Origin: DASZHJ01 sp035280245
GTDB taxonomy: Bacteria > Pseudomonadota > Alphaproteobacteria > ATCC43930 > CGMCC-115725
Assembly: GCA_035280245.1 (NCBI GenBank)
Contig: DATEGF010000366.1
Coordinates: forward strand, 62,001-126,000
Direction of reading: 5' to 3'
Length of the DNA stretch: 64,000 bases
The notes under the pieces are model-generated. The model searched no databases, had not been told where the DNA came from, and saw only the letters and a list, made by a program, of their open reading frames with translations. The position numbers and the translations under genes are program-made. The number at the start of each line of letters is the position of its first letter. The stretch's first letter is position 1. Below, one piece after another: positions 26,455 through 34,460 of the stretch.

Positions 26455-26462
26455 AATTCAAA
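26455..26462. repeat. Target-site duplication, right copy
   Basis: AATTCAAA, identical to 23062-23069, directly outside the right inverted repeat. Confidence 0.9.
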
Positions 26463-26519
26463 GCCAATTTCAGGATGCGAAGCCAATCCTCGCGCGGCGG
26501 GCCGCGCGCCACCGGGCCT

Positions 26520-27560
26520 CTAAGCCCGGCCCAGCAGCTCCCGCCGTACGAGCGCGGCGCCCTCCGCGAGCGCCTTGAGTTTCCCAAACGCCGTCTCGCG
26601 CGGCAGGTACTTCATGCCGCAATCGGGTGCCGGGATGATCCGCTCCGGCGGTGCGAACGCGAGCGCGGCGCGGATGCGGTTCGCCACGATCGCGGCGGTC
26701 TCGATCGCGGGATCGCCGAGGTCCAGGACACCGAGCATCACGGACTTGGGCGCGAGATCCCTGAGGATGCCGAGATCGAGCTTGGGCTGCGCGGCTTCGA
26801 TCGAGATCTGGTCGGCGGAGGTCTGCGTGAGCTCCGTCAGGAACGAGTAGCCGCTCGGCTTCCCCTTCACGATGTAGGCGTAGCCGAAGCAGAGGTGCAC
26901 CACCGTGGGACCCGGCACGCCCTCGAGCGCGCGATTGATGGCGGCGACGGCGAAGTCGCGGGCCTTCTCGGGCTGCGCCTGCATATAGGGTTCGTCGAGC
27001 TGGATCACGTCGGCGCCCGCAGCCTTCAGGTCCTTCGCCTCGGCGTTCACGGCTTCGGCGTAGGCCATGGCGAGCGCCGCCTCGTCTTTGTAGTGCTCGT
27101 CTTTCGCCTGCTGCGCCATGGTGAAGGGACCGGGCAGCGTGATCTTGATGCGCCGGTCGGTGTTGTGCCGGAGGAATTCGACGTCACGCACCTCGACGGC
27201 ATGACGGCGGCGGATGGGACCCACGACGCGCGGCACCAGCTGGATCTTTCCAGTCCGCGTGCGTGCCTCGCCGGGGCGGTCGATGTCGACGCCGTCGAGG
27301 GCGGTCGCGAAGCGGTTGGAATAGCTCTCGCGGCGCATCTCGCCGTCGCTCACGATGTCGACGCCGGCGCGCTCCAGGTCGCGGATCGCCAGCACGGTCG
27401 CGTCATCCTGGGCCTGATCGAGCCACGGTTTGGCGACGCGCCAGAGAGTCTCCAGCCGGATGCGCGGCGGCGCTTGGGTCGCGAGCGCGCCGCGATCGAT
27501 GAGCCAATCCGGCTGCGGGTAGCTGCCGACGACCGTGGTGGGGACCAGGGTGATGGGCAT
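26520..27560 (-). CDS. Cobalamin-independent methionine synthase-like protein (core MetE)
   Basis: A 346 aa barrel equal to the C-terminal catalytic half of MetE. Zinc ligands are visible as His222 and Cys224 (VVHLCFGY) and Cys314 (PDCGMKYLP); Asp189-Glu190 (QLDEP) contact homocysteine in MetE. The start VPTTVVGSYPQPDWL is typical. The N-terminal folate-binding half is absent, as in archaeal and core-MetE proteins, which often take methyl groups from donors other than methyl-THF-polyglutamate. The ATG at 27560 is chosen; the frame upstream shows no similarity. No DUF1852 (MesX) partner is adjacent. It lies beyond the IS from metH. Confidence 0.85.
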   Translation of the reverse strand: MPITLVPTTVVGSYPQPDWLIDRGALATQAPPRIRLETLWRVAKPWLDQAQDDATVLAIRDLERAGVDIVSDGEMRRESYSNRFATALDGVDIDRPGEARTRTGKIQLVPRVVGPIRRRHAVEVRDVEFLRHNTDRRIKITLPGPFTMAQQAKDEHYKDEAALAMAYAEAVNAEAKDLKAAGADVIQLDEPYMQAQPEKARDFAVAAINRALEGVPGPTVVHLCFGYAYIVKGKPSGYSFLTELTQTSADQISIEAAQPKLDLGILRDLAPKSVMLGVLDLGDPAIETAAIVANRIRAALAFAPPERIIPAPDCGMKYLPRETAFGKLKALAEGAALVRRELLGRA

Positions 27561-27674
27561 CGCGGGAATGCTCCGGCGTTGACCGGCCGCATGCTGGCGC
27601 GGCTCGGCGGAATATGGCAAGTCTAGCCCATGGCGTCGCAACGGTGTCCCCGAGAATCTCAGAAGGAAACAGCC

Positions 27675-28736
27675 ATGAGCTCACGTCGATCACTGCCCAG
27701 GATGGGGCGCCGCTCGGGGCTTGCGCTTGCGGCAGCCGCGCTCTTGCTCCTCGGCGCCGGCGGCGCAGCGCGCGCGGACGACCTGCCCACGGTCAAGATC
27801 GCGGTCGGCGGCGGCAGCTGCCTTTGCTATTTGCCCACCATGCTGGCGGAGCAGCTCGGCAACTACAAGAAAGCCGGCGTGCAGGTCGAGCTCGCGGATT
27901 TCAAGGGCGGCTCCCAGGCACTGACGGCGGTGCTGGGCGGCAGCTCCGACGTGGTGTCCGGGTTCTACGACCACACGGTCGAGCTCCAGGCCAAGGGAAA
28001 ATTCCTGGAATCGATCGTGATCTTCGATCGCTTCCCGGGCCTGGTGCTCATGGTGTCGCCCGCGCAGTCGCCGACGATCACCTCGGTGAAGGACCTCGTG
28101 GGCAAGAAAGTGGGGGTGAGCGCGCCCGGCTCCTCGACCGACTTCTTCCTGAAGTACCTGCTGCGCAAGAGCGGCGAGGATCCTTCGAAGACCTCCGTGG
28201 TCGGCATCGGTAACGGCGCCACCTCGGTTGCCGCGCTCGAGCAGAACCAGGTCGATGCCGGCGTGGTGGTCGAGCCCGTGCCGACGGTCCTGCAGATGAA
28301 GCATCCGGATATCCGCATCCTCAGCGACACCCGCAGCGAGAAGGATACGCTCGCCGTGCTCGGCGGCGCCTATCCTGCCGGCGCGCTCTATACGCAGACC
28401 GCGTGGGTCGAGAAGCACCCCAAGGAATCGCAGGCGCTCGCCGAGGCGATCGTGATGACCTTGCAATGGATCCATCAGCACACGCCCGAGGAGATCATGG
28501 CGAAGATGCCGGAGAATCTCGTGGGCAGCGACAAGGCGCTCTATCTCGCGGCGCTCAAGAACACGCTGCCGCAGTACTCGATCGACGGGAAAATGGATCC
28601 GAAGGGCGCTGAGGCGGTGCTCAACGTATTCTCCGGCTCCGACCCCGAGATCGCGAACGCCAAGATCGATGTGACCAAGACCTACGACAACAAGTTCGCG
28701 GAGGCCGCGGGCAAGAAGCTCGGTCTGACGAACTAA
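27675..28736 (+). CDS. ABC transporter substrate-binding protein (SsuA/TauA/THI5-like)
   Basis: A 353 aa periplasmic binding protein of the NMT1/SsuA fold, used for sulfonates, nitrate, taurine or pyrimidine precursors. The signal peptide covers residues 1-36 (ALAAAALLLLGAGGAARA). Family features are the YLPTMLAEQLGNYKKAGVQVELADFKGGSQAL opening, LVGKKVGVSAPGSSTDFFLKYLL, and a hinge at VDAGVVVEP. AGAAGGAAAC precedes the ATG. The ATPase and permease genes follow after a 185-bp gap holding a palindromic repeat. The substrate cannot be fixed from sequence. Confidence 0.88.
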   Translation: MSSRRSLPRMGRRSGLALAAAALLLLGAGGAARADDLPTVKIAVGGGSCLCYLPTMLAEQLGNYKKAGVQVELADFKGGSQALTAVLGGSSDVVSGFYDHTVELQAKGKFLESIVIFDRFPGLVLMVSPAQSPTITSVKDLVGKKVGVSAPGSSTDFFLKYLLRKSGEDPSKTSVVGIGNGATSVAALEQNQVDAGVVVEPVPTVLQMKHPDIRILSDTRSEKDTLAVLGGAYPAGALYTQTAWVEKHPKESQALAEAIVMTLQWIHQHTPEEIMAKMPENLVGSDKALYLAALKNTLPQYSIDGKMDPKGAEAVLNVFSGSDPEIANAKIDVTKTYDNKFAEAAGKKLGLTN

Positions 28737-28762
28737 GGCGAAGTCGTCCGGAAGCCGACATC

Positions 28763-28881
28763 GTGCGTCCTTCGACGCCCTCGCCAATGGCTCGCTTGCT
28801 CAGGACGAGGTCTCTTCCTCGTGCAGCAAAAATTCTCCCTCATCCTGAGCAAGCGAGCGTTGCGAGCGCGTCGAAGGACGC
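28763..28881. repeat. Dispersed palindromic repeat, copy 3, inside an ABC operon
   Basis: A 119-bp element with ends GTGCGTCCTTCGACGC (28763-28778) and its 14-bp complement (28868-28881), and CATCCTGAGC inside. It fills most of the gap between the SBP gene and its ATPase gene. Confidence 0.8.
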
Positions 28882-28921
28882 AACGATCTAGCGGCCAGAC
28901 GTGCCGAGCTCTTCATCACCC

Positions 28922-29719
28922 ATGATTTCTGCCGTCGCGTTCGAAGGCGTGACCGTGCGTTTCCCGACGCCGGCCGGCGAGGTGCACACGGTCTTGCGCG
29001 ATATCTCGCTCGAGATCGCCGACGGCACTTTCGTCGCGATCGTGGGCCCGTCGGGCTGCGGCAAGTCCACACTGCTCAACGTCGCGGCAGGGCTGCTGAT
29101 GCCGCCCGAGGGCCGCGCCCGCGTCTTCGGCGAGCCGGTCCAGGGCATCAACCGCTATGCGACATACCTTTTCCAACAGGATGCGCTGCTGCCCTGGCGC
29201 ACGGTGCTCGACAACGTGATGCTCGGCCTCACGTTCCGCTACGTGCCACCGGAGGAGGCCGCCGCGCGAGCGCACCGGTTCATCGAGCGCGTCGGCCTCA
29301 AGGGGTTCGAGGACCGTTTCCCGCATCAGCTCTCCGGCGGCATGCGCAAGCGCGTGGCGGTGGCCCAGAGCTGGATCGTCGACCCGCGCATTCTCCTGAT
29401 GGACGAGCCGTTCGGCGCCCTCGACGTGCAGACCCGGCAGATCATGGAGAACGAGCTGCTGGATCTCTGGCAGGAGAGCCGGCAGACCGTGCTGTTCATC
29501 ACCCACGACCTCGAGGAAGCGATCGCGCTCGCCGACCGCGTGGTGGTGATCTCCGCGGGACCCGCGGCGCGCGTCAAGGGCGACTACGAGGTGACGCTGC
29601 CGCGCCCGCGCGACGTCGCGGAGATCCGGCTCAATCCCGACTTCATGCAGCTCTACAAGCGCATCTGGTCGGACCTGCGGGACGAGGTGCACCGGTCCTA
29701 TGCGGCGGGCCATCGATGA
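28922..29719 (+). CDS. ABC transporter ATP-binding protein (SsuB/TauB-like)
   Basis: A 265 aa ATPase with Walker A GPSGCGKST, Q-loop YLFQQDALLPW, signature LSGGMRKRV, Walker B ILLMDEPFGALD and switch His FITHDLEEAI. The LPWRTVLDNV and EPFGALD forms are typical of the SsuB/TauB/NrtD group. The ATG at 28922 is used; a GTG at 28901 would add seven poorly conserved residues, and the ribosome site is weak in either case. It overlaps the permease by ATGA. Confidence 0.9.
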   Translation: MISAVAFEGVTVRFPTPAGEVHTVLRDISLEIADGTFVAIVGPSGCGKSTLLNVAAGLLMPPEGRARVFGEPVQGINRYATYLFQQDALLPWRTVLDNVMLGLTFRYVPPEEAAARAHRFIERVGLKGFEDRFPHQLSGGMRKRVAVAQSWIVDPRILLMDEPFGALDVQTRQIMENELLDLWQESRQTVLFITHDLEEAIALADRVVVISAGPAARVKGDYEVTLPRPRDVAEIRLNPDFMQLYKRIWSDLRDEVHRSYAAGHR

Positions 29720-30531
29720 GCGCAGGCGAGAGCGACCGGTCTGAGCGCGTGGCCACGGTTGGTCGGCGACCCCTGAGCCGATCGCTGGTGCTGACGCTGC
29801 AGATCGGATTCTTCGTGATCGTCATGGGCACGTGGGAATTCCTCTCTGCCACCGGCAAGCTCGACCCCTTCTTCTTCAGTCGCCCCTCAGCCATCGTGAT
29901 GAAGATGGTGACGTGGATCGTCTCCGGCTTCATCTGGGAGCACCTGGCGACCACCCTGATCGAGGCGTTGCTCGCCTTCGTAATCGGCACGATTTTCGGC
30001 GTGGCCTGCGGTTTGGTACTCGCCCGCGTGGAGCTGCTTGCCCGCGTGTTCGATCCCTATATCCGCATCCTCAACGCGCTTCCGCGCGTGATCCTGGGAC
30101 CGATCTTCATCCTGTGGTTCGGTCTCGGCATCGCGTCCAAGGTCGCGCTCGCGGTGACCCTGGTTTTCTTCATCGTGTTCTTCAACACGTTCCAGGGCAT
30201 CCGCGAGGTGAACCCGGTGGTGCGCGACAACGCGCGCATGCTGCAGGCGAGCGAGCAGCAGCTCCTGCTCTATGTCTATCTGCCTTCGGCGATGGCCTGG
30301 ATCTTCTCGAGCCTCCACACCAGTATCGGCTTCGCGCTGGTGGGCGCGGTCGTTGGCGAGTACCTCGGTGCCGCTCGCGGCATCGGCTATGTGGTGGCGC
30401 AGGCCGAGGGCGTGTTCGACACCACCGGCGTCTTCGCGGGCCTGATCCTGACCTCCGCGGTGGTGCTGCTGATCGATCTCGGAATCAACCGGCTCGAGCG
30501 CTACTTGCTGCGCTGGCGGCCCTCCAACTAG
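29716..30531 (+). CDS. ABC transporter permease (SsuC/TauC-like)
   Basis: A 271 aa inner-membrane permease with about six helices and the BPD-type loop near MLQASEQQLLLYVYLPSAMAWIFSSL. The conserved LNALPRVILGPIFILWFGLG is characteristic of the SsuC/TauC/NrtB group. The ATG overlaps the ATPase stop (ATGA). Its 3' end overlaps the convergent dppF by 4 bp. With the two genes upstream it forms a full importer. Confidence 0.9.
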   Translation: MSAGESDRSERVATVGRRPLSRSLVLTLQIGFFVIVMGTWEFLSATGKLDPFFFSRPSAIVMKMVTWIVSGFIWEHLATTLIEALLAFVIGTIFGVACGLVLARVELLARVFDPYIRILNALPRVILGPIFILWFGLGIASKVALAVTLVFFIVFFNTFQGIREVNPVVRDNARMLQASEQQLLLYVYLPSAMAWIFSSLHTSIGFALVGAVVGEYLGAARGIGYVVAQAEGVFDTTGVFAGLILTSAVVLLIDLGINRLERYLLRWRPSN

Positions 30532-31490
30532 GCGAACTCCTCCGCGAAATGGCACGCGACGTCGCGATCGCCGACCTTTCGAAGCACCGGTCGCTCGGCG
30601 CTGCAGCGCGGCTTTGCGAAGGGGCAGCGGGTGTGGAAGGCGCAGCCAGCGGGCGGGTTGAGCGGCGAGGGGAGCTCGCCCTTGAGCACCATGCGCTCGC
30701 GCTTCTTCTCGACGCTGGGCGTGCTGGCGAGCAGCGCGCGCGTATAGGGATGCAGCGGCTTCCGGAAGATCGAGTCCTTCGGACCCTGCTCGACCGGCCG
30801 GCCCAGGTACATGACCATCACGTCGTCGGAGACGTGATGCACAACGCCCAAGTCGTGCGAGATGAAGAGATAGGAGAGCTCGAGCTCCACCTGCAGCTCG
30901 CGCAGCAGGTTCAGCACCTGGGCCTGGATCGAGACGTCGAGCGCCGAGACCGGCTCGTCCGCCACCACCAGCTTGGGCCGCAGCATGAGCGCGCGGGCGA
31001 TCGCGATGCGCTGGCGCTGGCCGCCCGAGAACATGTGGGGGTATCGATGGTAATGCTCGGGCCGGAGGCCGACCTTCCCCATCATCTCGCGGACCTGCGC
31101 CTCCCGCTCGGCCTTGGCGAGGCTGGTGTTGATCACCAGCGGCTCTTCCAGGATGGAGCCGACCTTCTTGCGTGGATTGAGTGAGCCGTAGGGGTTCTGG
31201 AATACGATCTGCACCGCGCGCCGGAGCGGCGTGCGGTCGGCGGGCGCGTTCTTCACGGCGTCCCGGCCGATGAGCTTGAGCTCACCCGCGGTCGGCGGCT
31301 CGATCAGCGTGACCATGCGCGCGAGCGTCGACTTGCCGCAGCCGGACTCGCCCACCACGGCCAGGGTGCGGCCGGCCTCGATGCTGAAGGAGACGCCGTC
31401 GACCGCTCTCAAAGTGGCGGGCGGCGCCAGGAGGCCGCGGCGTACACTGTAGTGCCGAGTGAGGTCGCGCGCCTCGGCGACGGCGCTCAC
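30528..31490 (-). CDS. Dpp-type importer 1, ATP-binding protein DppF
   Basis: A 320 aa ATPase of a peptide/nickel-type importer. It has Walker A GESGCGKST, Q-loop VFQNPYGSLNPR, signature FSGGQRQR and Walker B LVVADEPVSALD. The oligopeptide C-terminal domain carries the Fe-S-like cysteines (GCAFHTRCPFAKPRC ... ACHF). The start is GTG at 31490, in a GTGA overlap with dppD. Last gene of the five-gene operon 30.5-36.1 kb. Confidence 0.92.
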   Translation of the reverse strand: MSAVAEARDLTRHYSVRRGLLAPPATLRAVDGVSFSIEAGRTLAVVGESGCGKSTLARMVTLIEPPTAGELKLIGRDAVKNAPADRTPLRRAVQIVFQNPYGSLNPRKKVGSILEEPLVINTSLAKAEREAQVREMMGKVGLRPEHYHRYPHMFSGGQRQRIAIARALMLRPKLVVADEPVSALDVSIQAQVLNLLRELQVELELSYLFISHDLGVVHHVSDDVMVMYLGRPVEQGPKDSIFRKPLHPYTRALLASTPSVEKKRERMVLKGELPSPLNPPAGCAFHTRCPFAKPRCSAERPVLRKVGDRDVACHFAEEFA

Positions 31491-32473
31491 TCAGCGGCTC
31501 CTGCCTGGGCCGGCGCGTCGAGCGGATAGTGGCAGCGGACATGGGTGCCATTGACCCGATCTAGCCCCGGCTCGTCGGCGCGGCAGCGGCCGTCGGCAAA
31601 GCGGCAGCGTGGATTGAAGAGGCAGCCGGTCGGCCGATCGTGCAGGCCCGGCACGACGCCTGGAATGGTCGGAAGCCGATTGTGGCCGATGGCGCGCTCG
31701 GGCAGTGCGGATAGGAGCGCCGCCGTATAGGGGTGGCGCGGCGCCGAGAAGAGCTTCGCTGCCGGCTGCTCCTCCACGACCTGCCCCGCGTACATCACCA
31801 TGACGCGGTGCGCGGTCTCGGCCACCACGCCCATGTTGTGCGTGATCAGGATCAGCGCCATCCCGCGCTCGCGCTGCAGCGAGAGCAGCAAGTCAAGGAT
31901 CTGCGCCTGGATGGTGACGTCGAGGGCGGTGGTCGGCTCGTCCGCTATCAGGAGGCGCGGATTGCAGGCGATCGCCATCGCGATCATGACCCGCTGGTTC
32001 ATGCCGCCGGAGAGCTGATGCGGGAACGCGTTGAGGCGGCTCTCGGGCGCGGGAATGCCGACCTGCTCCAGGAGCTCGATGGTGCGCTTGCGCCGCGCCG
32101 CCCGGTCGAGGCCCATGTGGACGCGGAGCGTCTCGCCGAGCTGGAAACCAACGGTGAAGCAGGGGTTGAGGCTGCTGGTCGGCTCCTGGAAAACCATCGC
32201 CACGTCCTTGCCGGCGATGCGGCGGCGCTCGCGATCCCCGAGGTTCAGCAGGCTCTGGCCCGCGAAGCTCAACCGATCGGCCCGGACCTCGCCGGGATAG
32301 GCGACAAGGCCCATCATCGCCAGCATCGTGACGCTCTTGCCCGAGCCGGACTCGCCGACGATGCCCAGGACCTCGCCTTCGTCGACGGTGAGCGAGACGC
32401 GGTCAACGGCCTTGAGCCGGCCGGCGGTGGTCGGGAAGTCGACCGAGAGGGTATCGATCTCAAGGAGCGGCAT
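31487..32473 (-). CDS. Dpp-type importer 1, ATP-binding protein DppD
   Basis: A 328 aa ATPase partner of DppF. It shows Walker A GESGSGKS, VFQEPTSSLNPCF, signature LSGGMNQRV, Walker B LLIADEPTTALD and a C-terminal cysteine cluster (GCLFNPRCRFADGRC). The ATG at 32473 shares one base with the dppC stop (TGATG), so translation is coupled. The frame continues upstream but is then antisense-like and not part of the gene. Confidence 0.92.
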   Translation of the reverse strand: MPLLEIDTLSVDFPTTAGRLKAVDRVSLTVDEGEVLGIVGESGSGKSVTMLAMMGLVAYPGEVRADRLSFAGQSLLNLGDRERRRIAGKDVAMVFQEPTSSLNPCFTVGFQLGETLRVHMGLDRAARRKRTIELLEQVGIPAPESRLNAFPHQLSGGMNQRVMIAMAIACNPRLLIADEPTTALDVTIQAQILDLLLSLQRERGMALILITHNMGVVAETAHRVMVMYAGQVVEEQPAAKLFSAPRHPYTAALLSALPERAIGHNRLPTIPGVVPGLHDRPTGCLFNPRCRFADGRCRADEPGLDRVNGTHVRCHYPLDAPAQAGAAE

Positions 32474-33372
32474 CAGCGCTTGAGCTTCGGATCGAGCGCG
32501 TCGCGCAGGCCGTCGCCCATGAGGTTGAAGGCCATGACGGTGATCAGGATCGCAAGGCCCGGCAAGGTCACCACCCACCACGCCCGCTGCATGAACTCCC
32601 GCGTGTCCGCCAGCATGGTGCCCCACTCGGGCGTTGGCGGCTGCGCGCCCAGGCCGAGGAAGCCCAGCGCCGCCGCGTCGATGATCGCGGTGGAAAAGCC
32701 CAGCGTCGCCTGCACGATAAGCGGAGCGAGGCAGTTCGGCAGCACAGTCAGGAACATGAGGCGCACGACCGAGGCGCCATTGGTCTTGGACGCCGTCACG
32801 TATTCCTTGGCTAGCTCGGTCAATACCGTCGCACGGGTGATGCGCACGTATTGCGGCAAGGCCACGACCGACACCGCCAGCATGGCATTGGCGAGACCGG
32901 GCCCGAGGATCGCGACGATCACGATCGCAAGCAGGATGCCTGGGATCGTCAGCATGATGTCCATGAGCCGCATGATCATGATCTCGACCACGCCGCGCGC
33001 GAAACCCGCGACCAGGCCGAGGCAGATGCCGGCGATCAGCGAGATCGAGACCACCATCGATCCCATCAGCAGCGAATAGCGCGTGCCATGCACGAGGCGC
33101 GAGAACATGTCGCGCCCGATCGGATCCGTGCCGAGGGGGAACGCCAGCGTCCCGCCATCCTCCCAGAATGGAGGCCGCAGGAATTGCCCGTCGTGAATCT
33201 CGATTGGCGATTGCGCCGAGACCTGATTTGCGAAGAGCGCGAGCAGGAGAATGATCATGATCGTGACCAGGCCCGCGACCGCGCCGAGGTTCTGGCTGAA
33301 ATAGTACCAGAACTCCCGCAGCGGATGCGGCGGCGCTGCGGCTTGGGTCAGGGGTTCGGCCTGGGCGACCAT
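32473..33372 (-). CDS. Dpp-type importer 1, permease DppC
   Basis: A 299 aa permease. N-terminal TM (LVTIMIILLLALFANQV), a periplasmic loop with the family's PLGTDPIGRDMFSRLVHGTRYSL, then five helices and the coupling loop (VTASKTNGASVVRLMFLTVLPN). It ends with FLGLGAQPPTPEWGTML and the usual FNLMGDGLRDALDPKLKR. Partner of DppB, whose stop is 2 bp upstream. Confidence 0.93.
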   Translation of the reverse strand: MVAQAEPLTQAAAPPHPLREFWYYFSQNLGAVAGLVTIMIILLLALFANQVSAQSPIEIHDGQFLRPPFWEDGGTLAFPLGTDPIGRDMFSRLVHGTRYSLLMGSMVVSISLIAGICLGLVAGFARGVVEIMIMRLMDIMLTIPGILLAIVIVAILGPGLANAMLAVSVVALPQYVRITRATVLTELAKEYVTASKTNGASVVRLMFLTVLPNCLAPLIVQATLGFSTAIIDAAALGFLGLGAQPPTPEWGTMLADTREFMQRAWWVVTLPGLAILITVMAFNLMGDGLRDALDPKLKR

Positions 33373-33374
33373 GG

Positions 33375-34385
33375 TCAGCGCGTGTGCCGGATGCGCGGGT
33401 TGATGAAGCCGTAGAGCACGTCGACGAAGACGTTGACGGCCATCACCGAGGTGCCGAGGAGCAGCACGCCGCCCTGGAGCACGGGATAATCACGGCGACC
33501 GACTGCCTCGAAGAGCCACTTGCCGACGCCGGGCCAGGAGAAGATCGTCTCGGTCAGGATCGCTCCGGCAAAGAGCGAGCCCACGAAGAGACCGATCACG
33601 GTGATCACGGGGATGAGCGCGTTTCGAAGCGCATGCACGCCGATGACCAGCGTAGGCGCCAGGCCTTTGGCCCGGGCGGTGCGGATGTAGTCCTCACCCA
33701 GCACCTCGAGCATCGACGAGCGCGTCATGCGTGCGATCACGGCGAGCGGTATCGTGCCGAGCACAATGGCCGGCAAGATCAGGTGGGTCATCGCCGAGCG
33801 GAACGAGCCCGCCTCGTCCGATAGCAGGGAATCGATCAGTAGGAAGCCGGTCTTCGGCTCGACGAAATAGGCGTAGTCGATCCGGCCTGATACCGGCGTC
33901 AGGTGCCAGGTGTTGGAAAACAGCAGGATCGCCAGCAAACCCCACCAGAAGATCGGCATCGAATAGCCGGTCACCGATATAGCCATTACGCCGTGGTCGA
34001 AGATCGAGTTTCGTCGAGCTGCCGCTAATATTCCCGCGGGGAGCCCGATCCCGACCGCGAAGATCATGGCGCAGACCGAAAGCTCGATGGTGGCGGGGAA
34101 CAGCTGCTTGAACTCGGAGATCACCCGCTCGTGTGTGATGAGCGAGCGGCCGAGATCGCCGCTGAGGACGTGGCTGATGTAGGCGAAGTATTGGTAATAG
34201 AGTGGCCGATCGAAGCCGTATTCGTGCAGCAGGGCTTGGTGCCGCTCCTCGGGAATGCCGCGCTCGCCCGCCAGCGTCTCGATAGGATCGCCGGGCACCG
34301 CATGGATCAGCAGAAAAGCCAGCAGCGTGATCCCGACGAAGGTCGGGATGACCAGCGCGAGCCGGGTGAAGATGAAACGGAGCAT
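33375..34385 (-). CDS. Dpp-type importer 1, permease DppB
   Basis: A 336 aa permease of the DppB family. It begins LRFIFTRLALVIPTFVGITLLAFLLIHAVPGDP and ends FVDVLYGFINPRIRHTR, both diagnostic. The coupling loop DYIRTARAKGLAPTLVIGVHALRNALIPV is intact. The ATG at 34385 follows CAGGGC; the longer frame would begin with TTG. A hairpin with a U-rich tail lies between dppA and this gene (34401-34430). Confidence 0.93.
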   Translation of the reverse strand: MLRFIFTRLALVIPTFVGITLLAFLLIHAVPGDPIETLAGERGIPEERHQALLHEYGFDRPLYYQYFAYISHVLSGDLGRSLITHERVISEFKQLFPATIELSVCAMIFAVGIGLPAGILAAARRNSIFDHGVMAISVTGYSMPIFWWGLLAILLFSNTWHLTPVSGRIDYAYFVEPKTGFLLIDSLLSDEAGSFRSAMTHLILPAIVLGTIPLAVIARMTRSSMLEVLGEDYIRTARAKGLAPTLVIGVHALRNALIPVITVIGLFVGSLFAGAILTETIFSWPGVGKWLFEAVGRRDYPVLQGGVLLLGTSVMAVNVFVDVLYGFINPRIRHTR

Positions 34386-34391
34386 GCCCTG

Positions 34392-34430
34392 AAAAACCAA
34401 CTGGCGGGGCAGCGCCTGCCGCCCCGCCAG
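34392..34430 (-). terminator. Partial terminator (attenuator) between dppA and dppB
   Basis: On the minus strand a perfect 10-bp stem (CTGGCGGGGC with GCCCCGCCAG; 34421-34430 and 34401-34410) is followed by TTGGTTTTT, then the dppB ribosome site. This is the form of an intrinsic terminator placed after the binding-protein gene, which would lower permease expression relative to DppA. Confidence 0.7.
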
Positions 34431-34460
34431 CCCTTCGGTTACCTCACGACGGCGCTGCTG

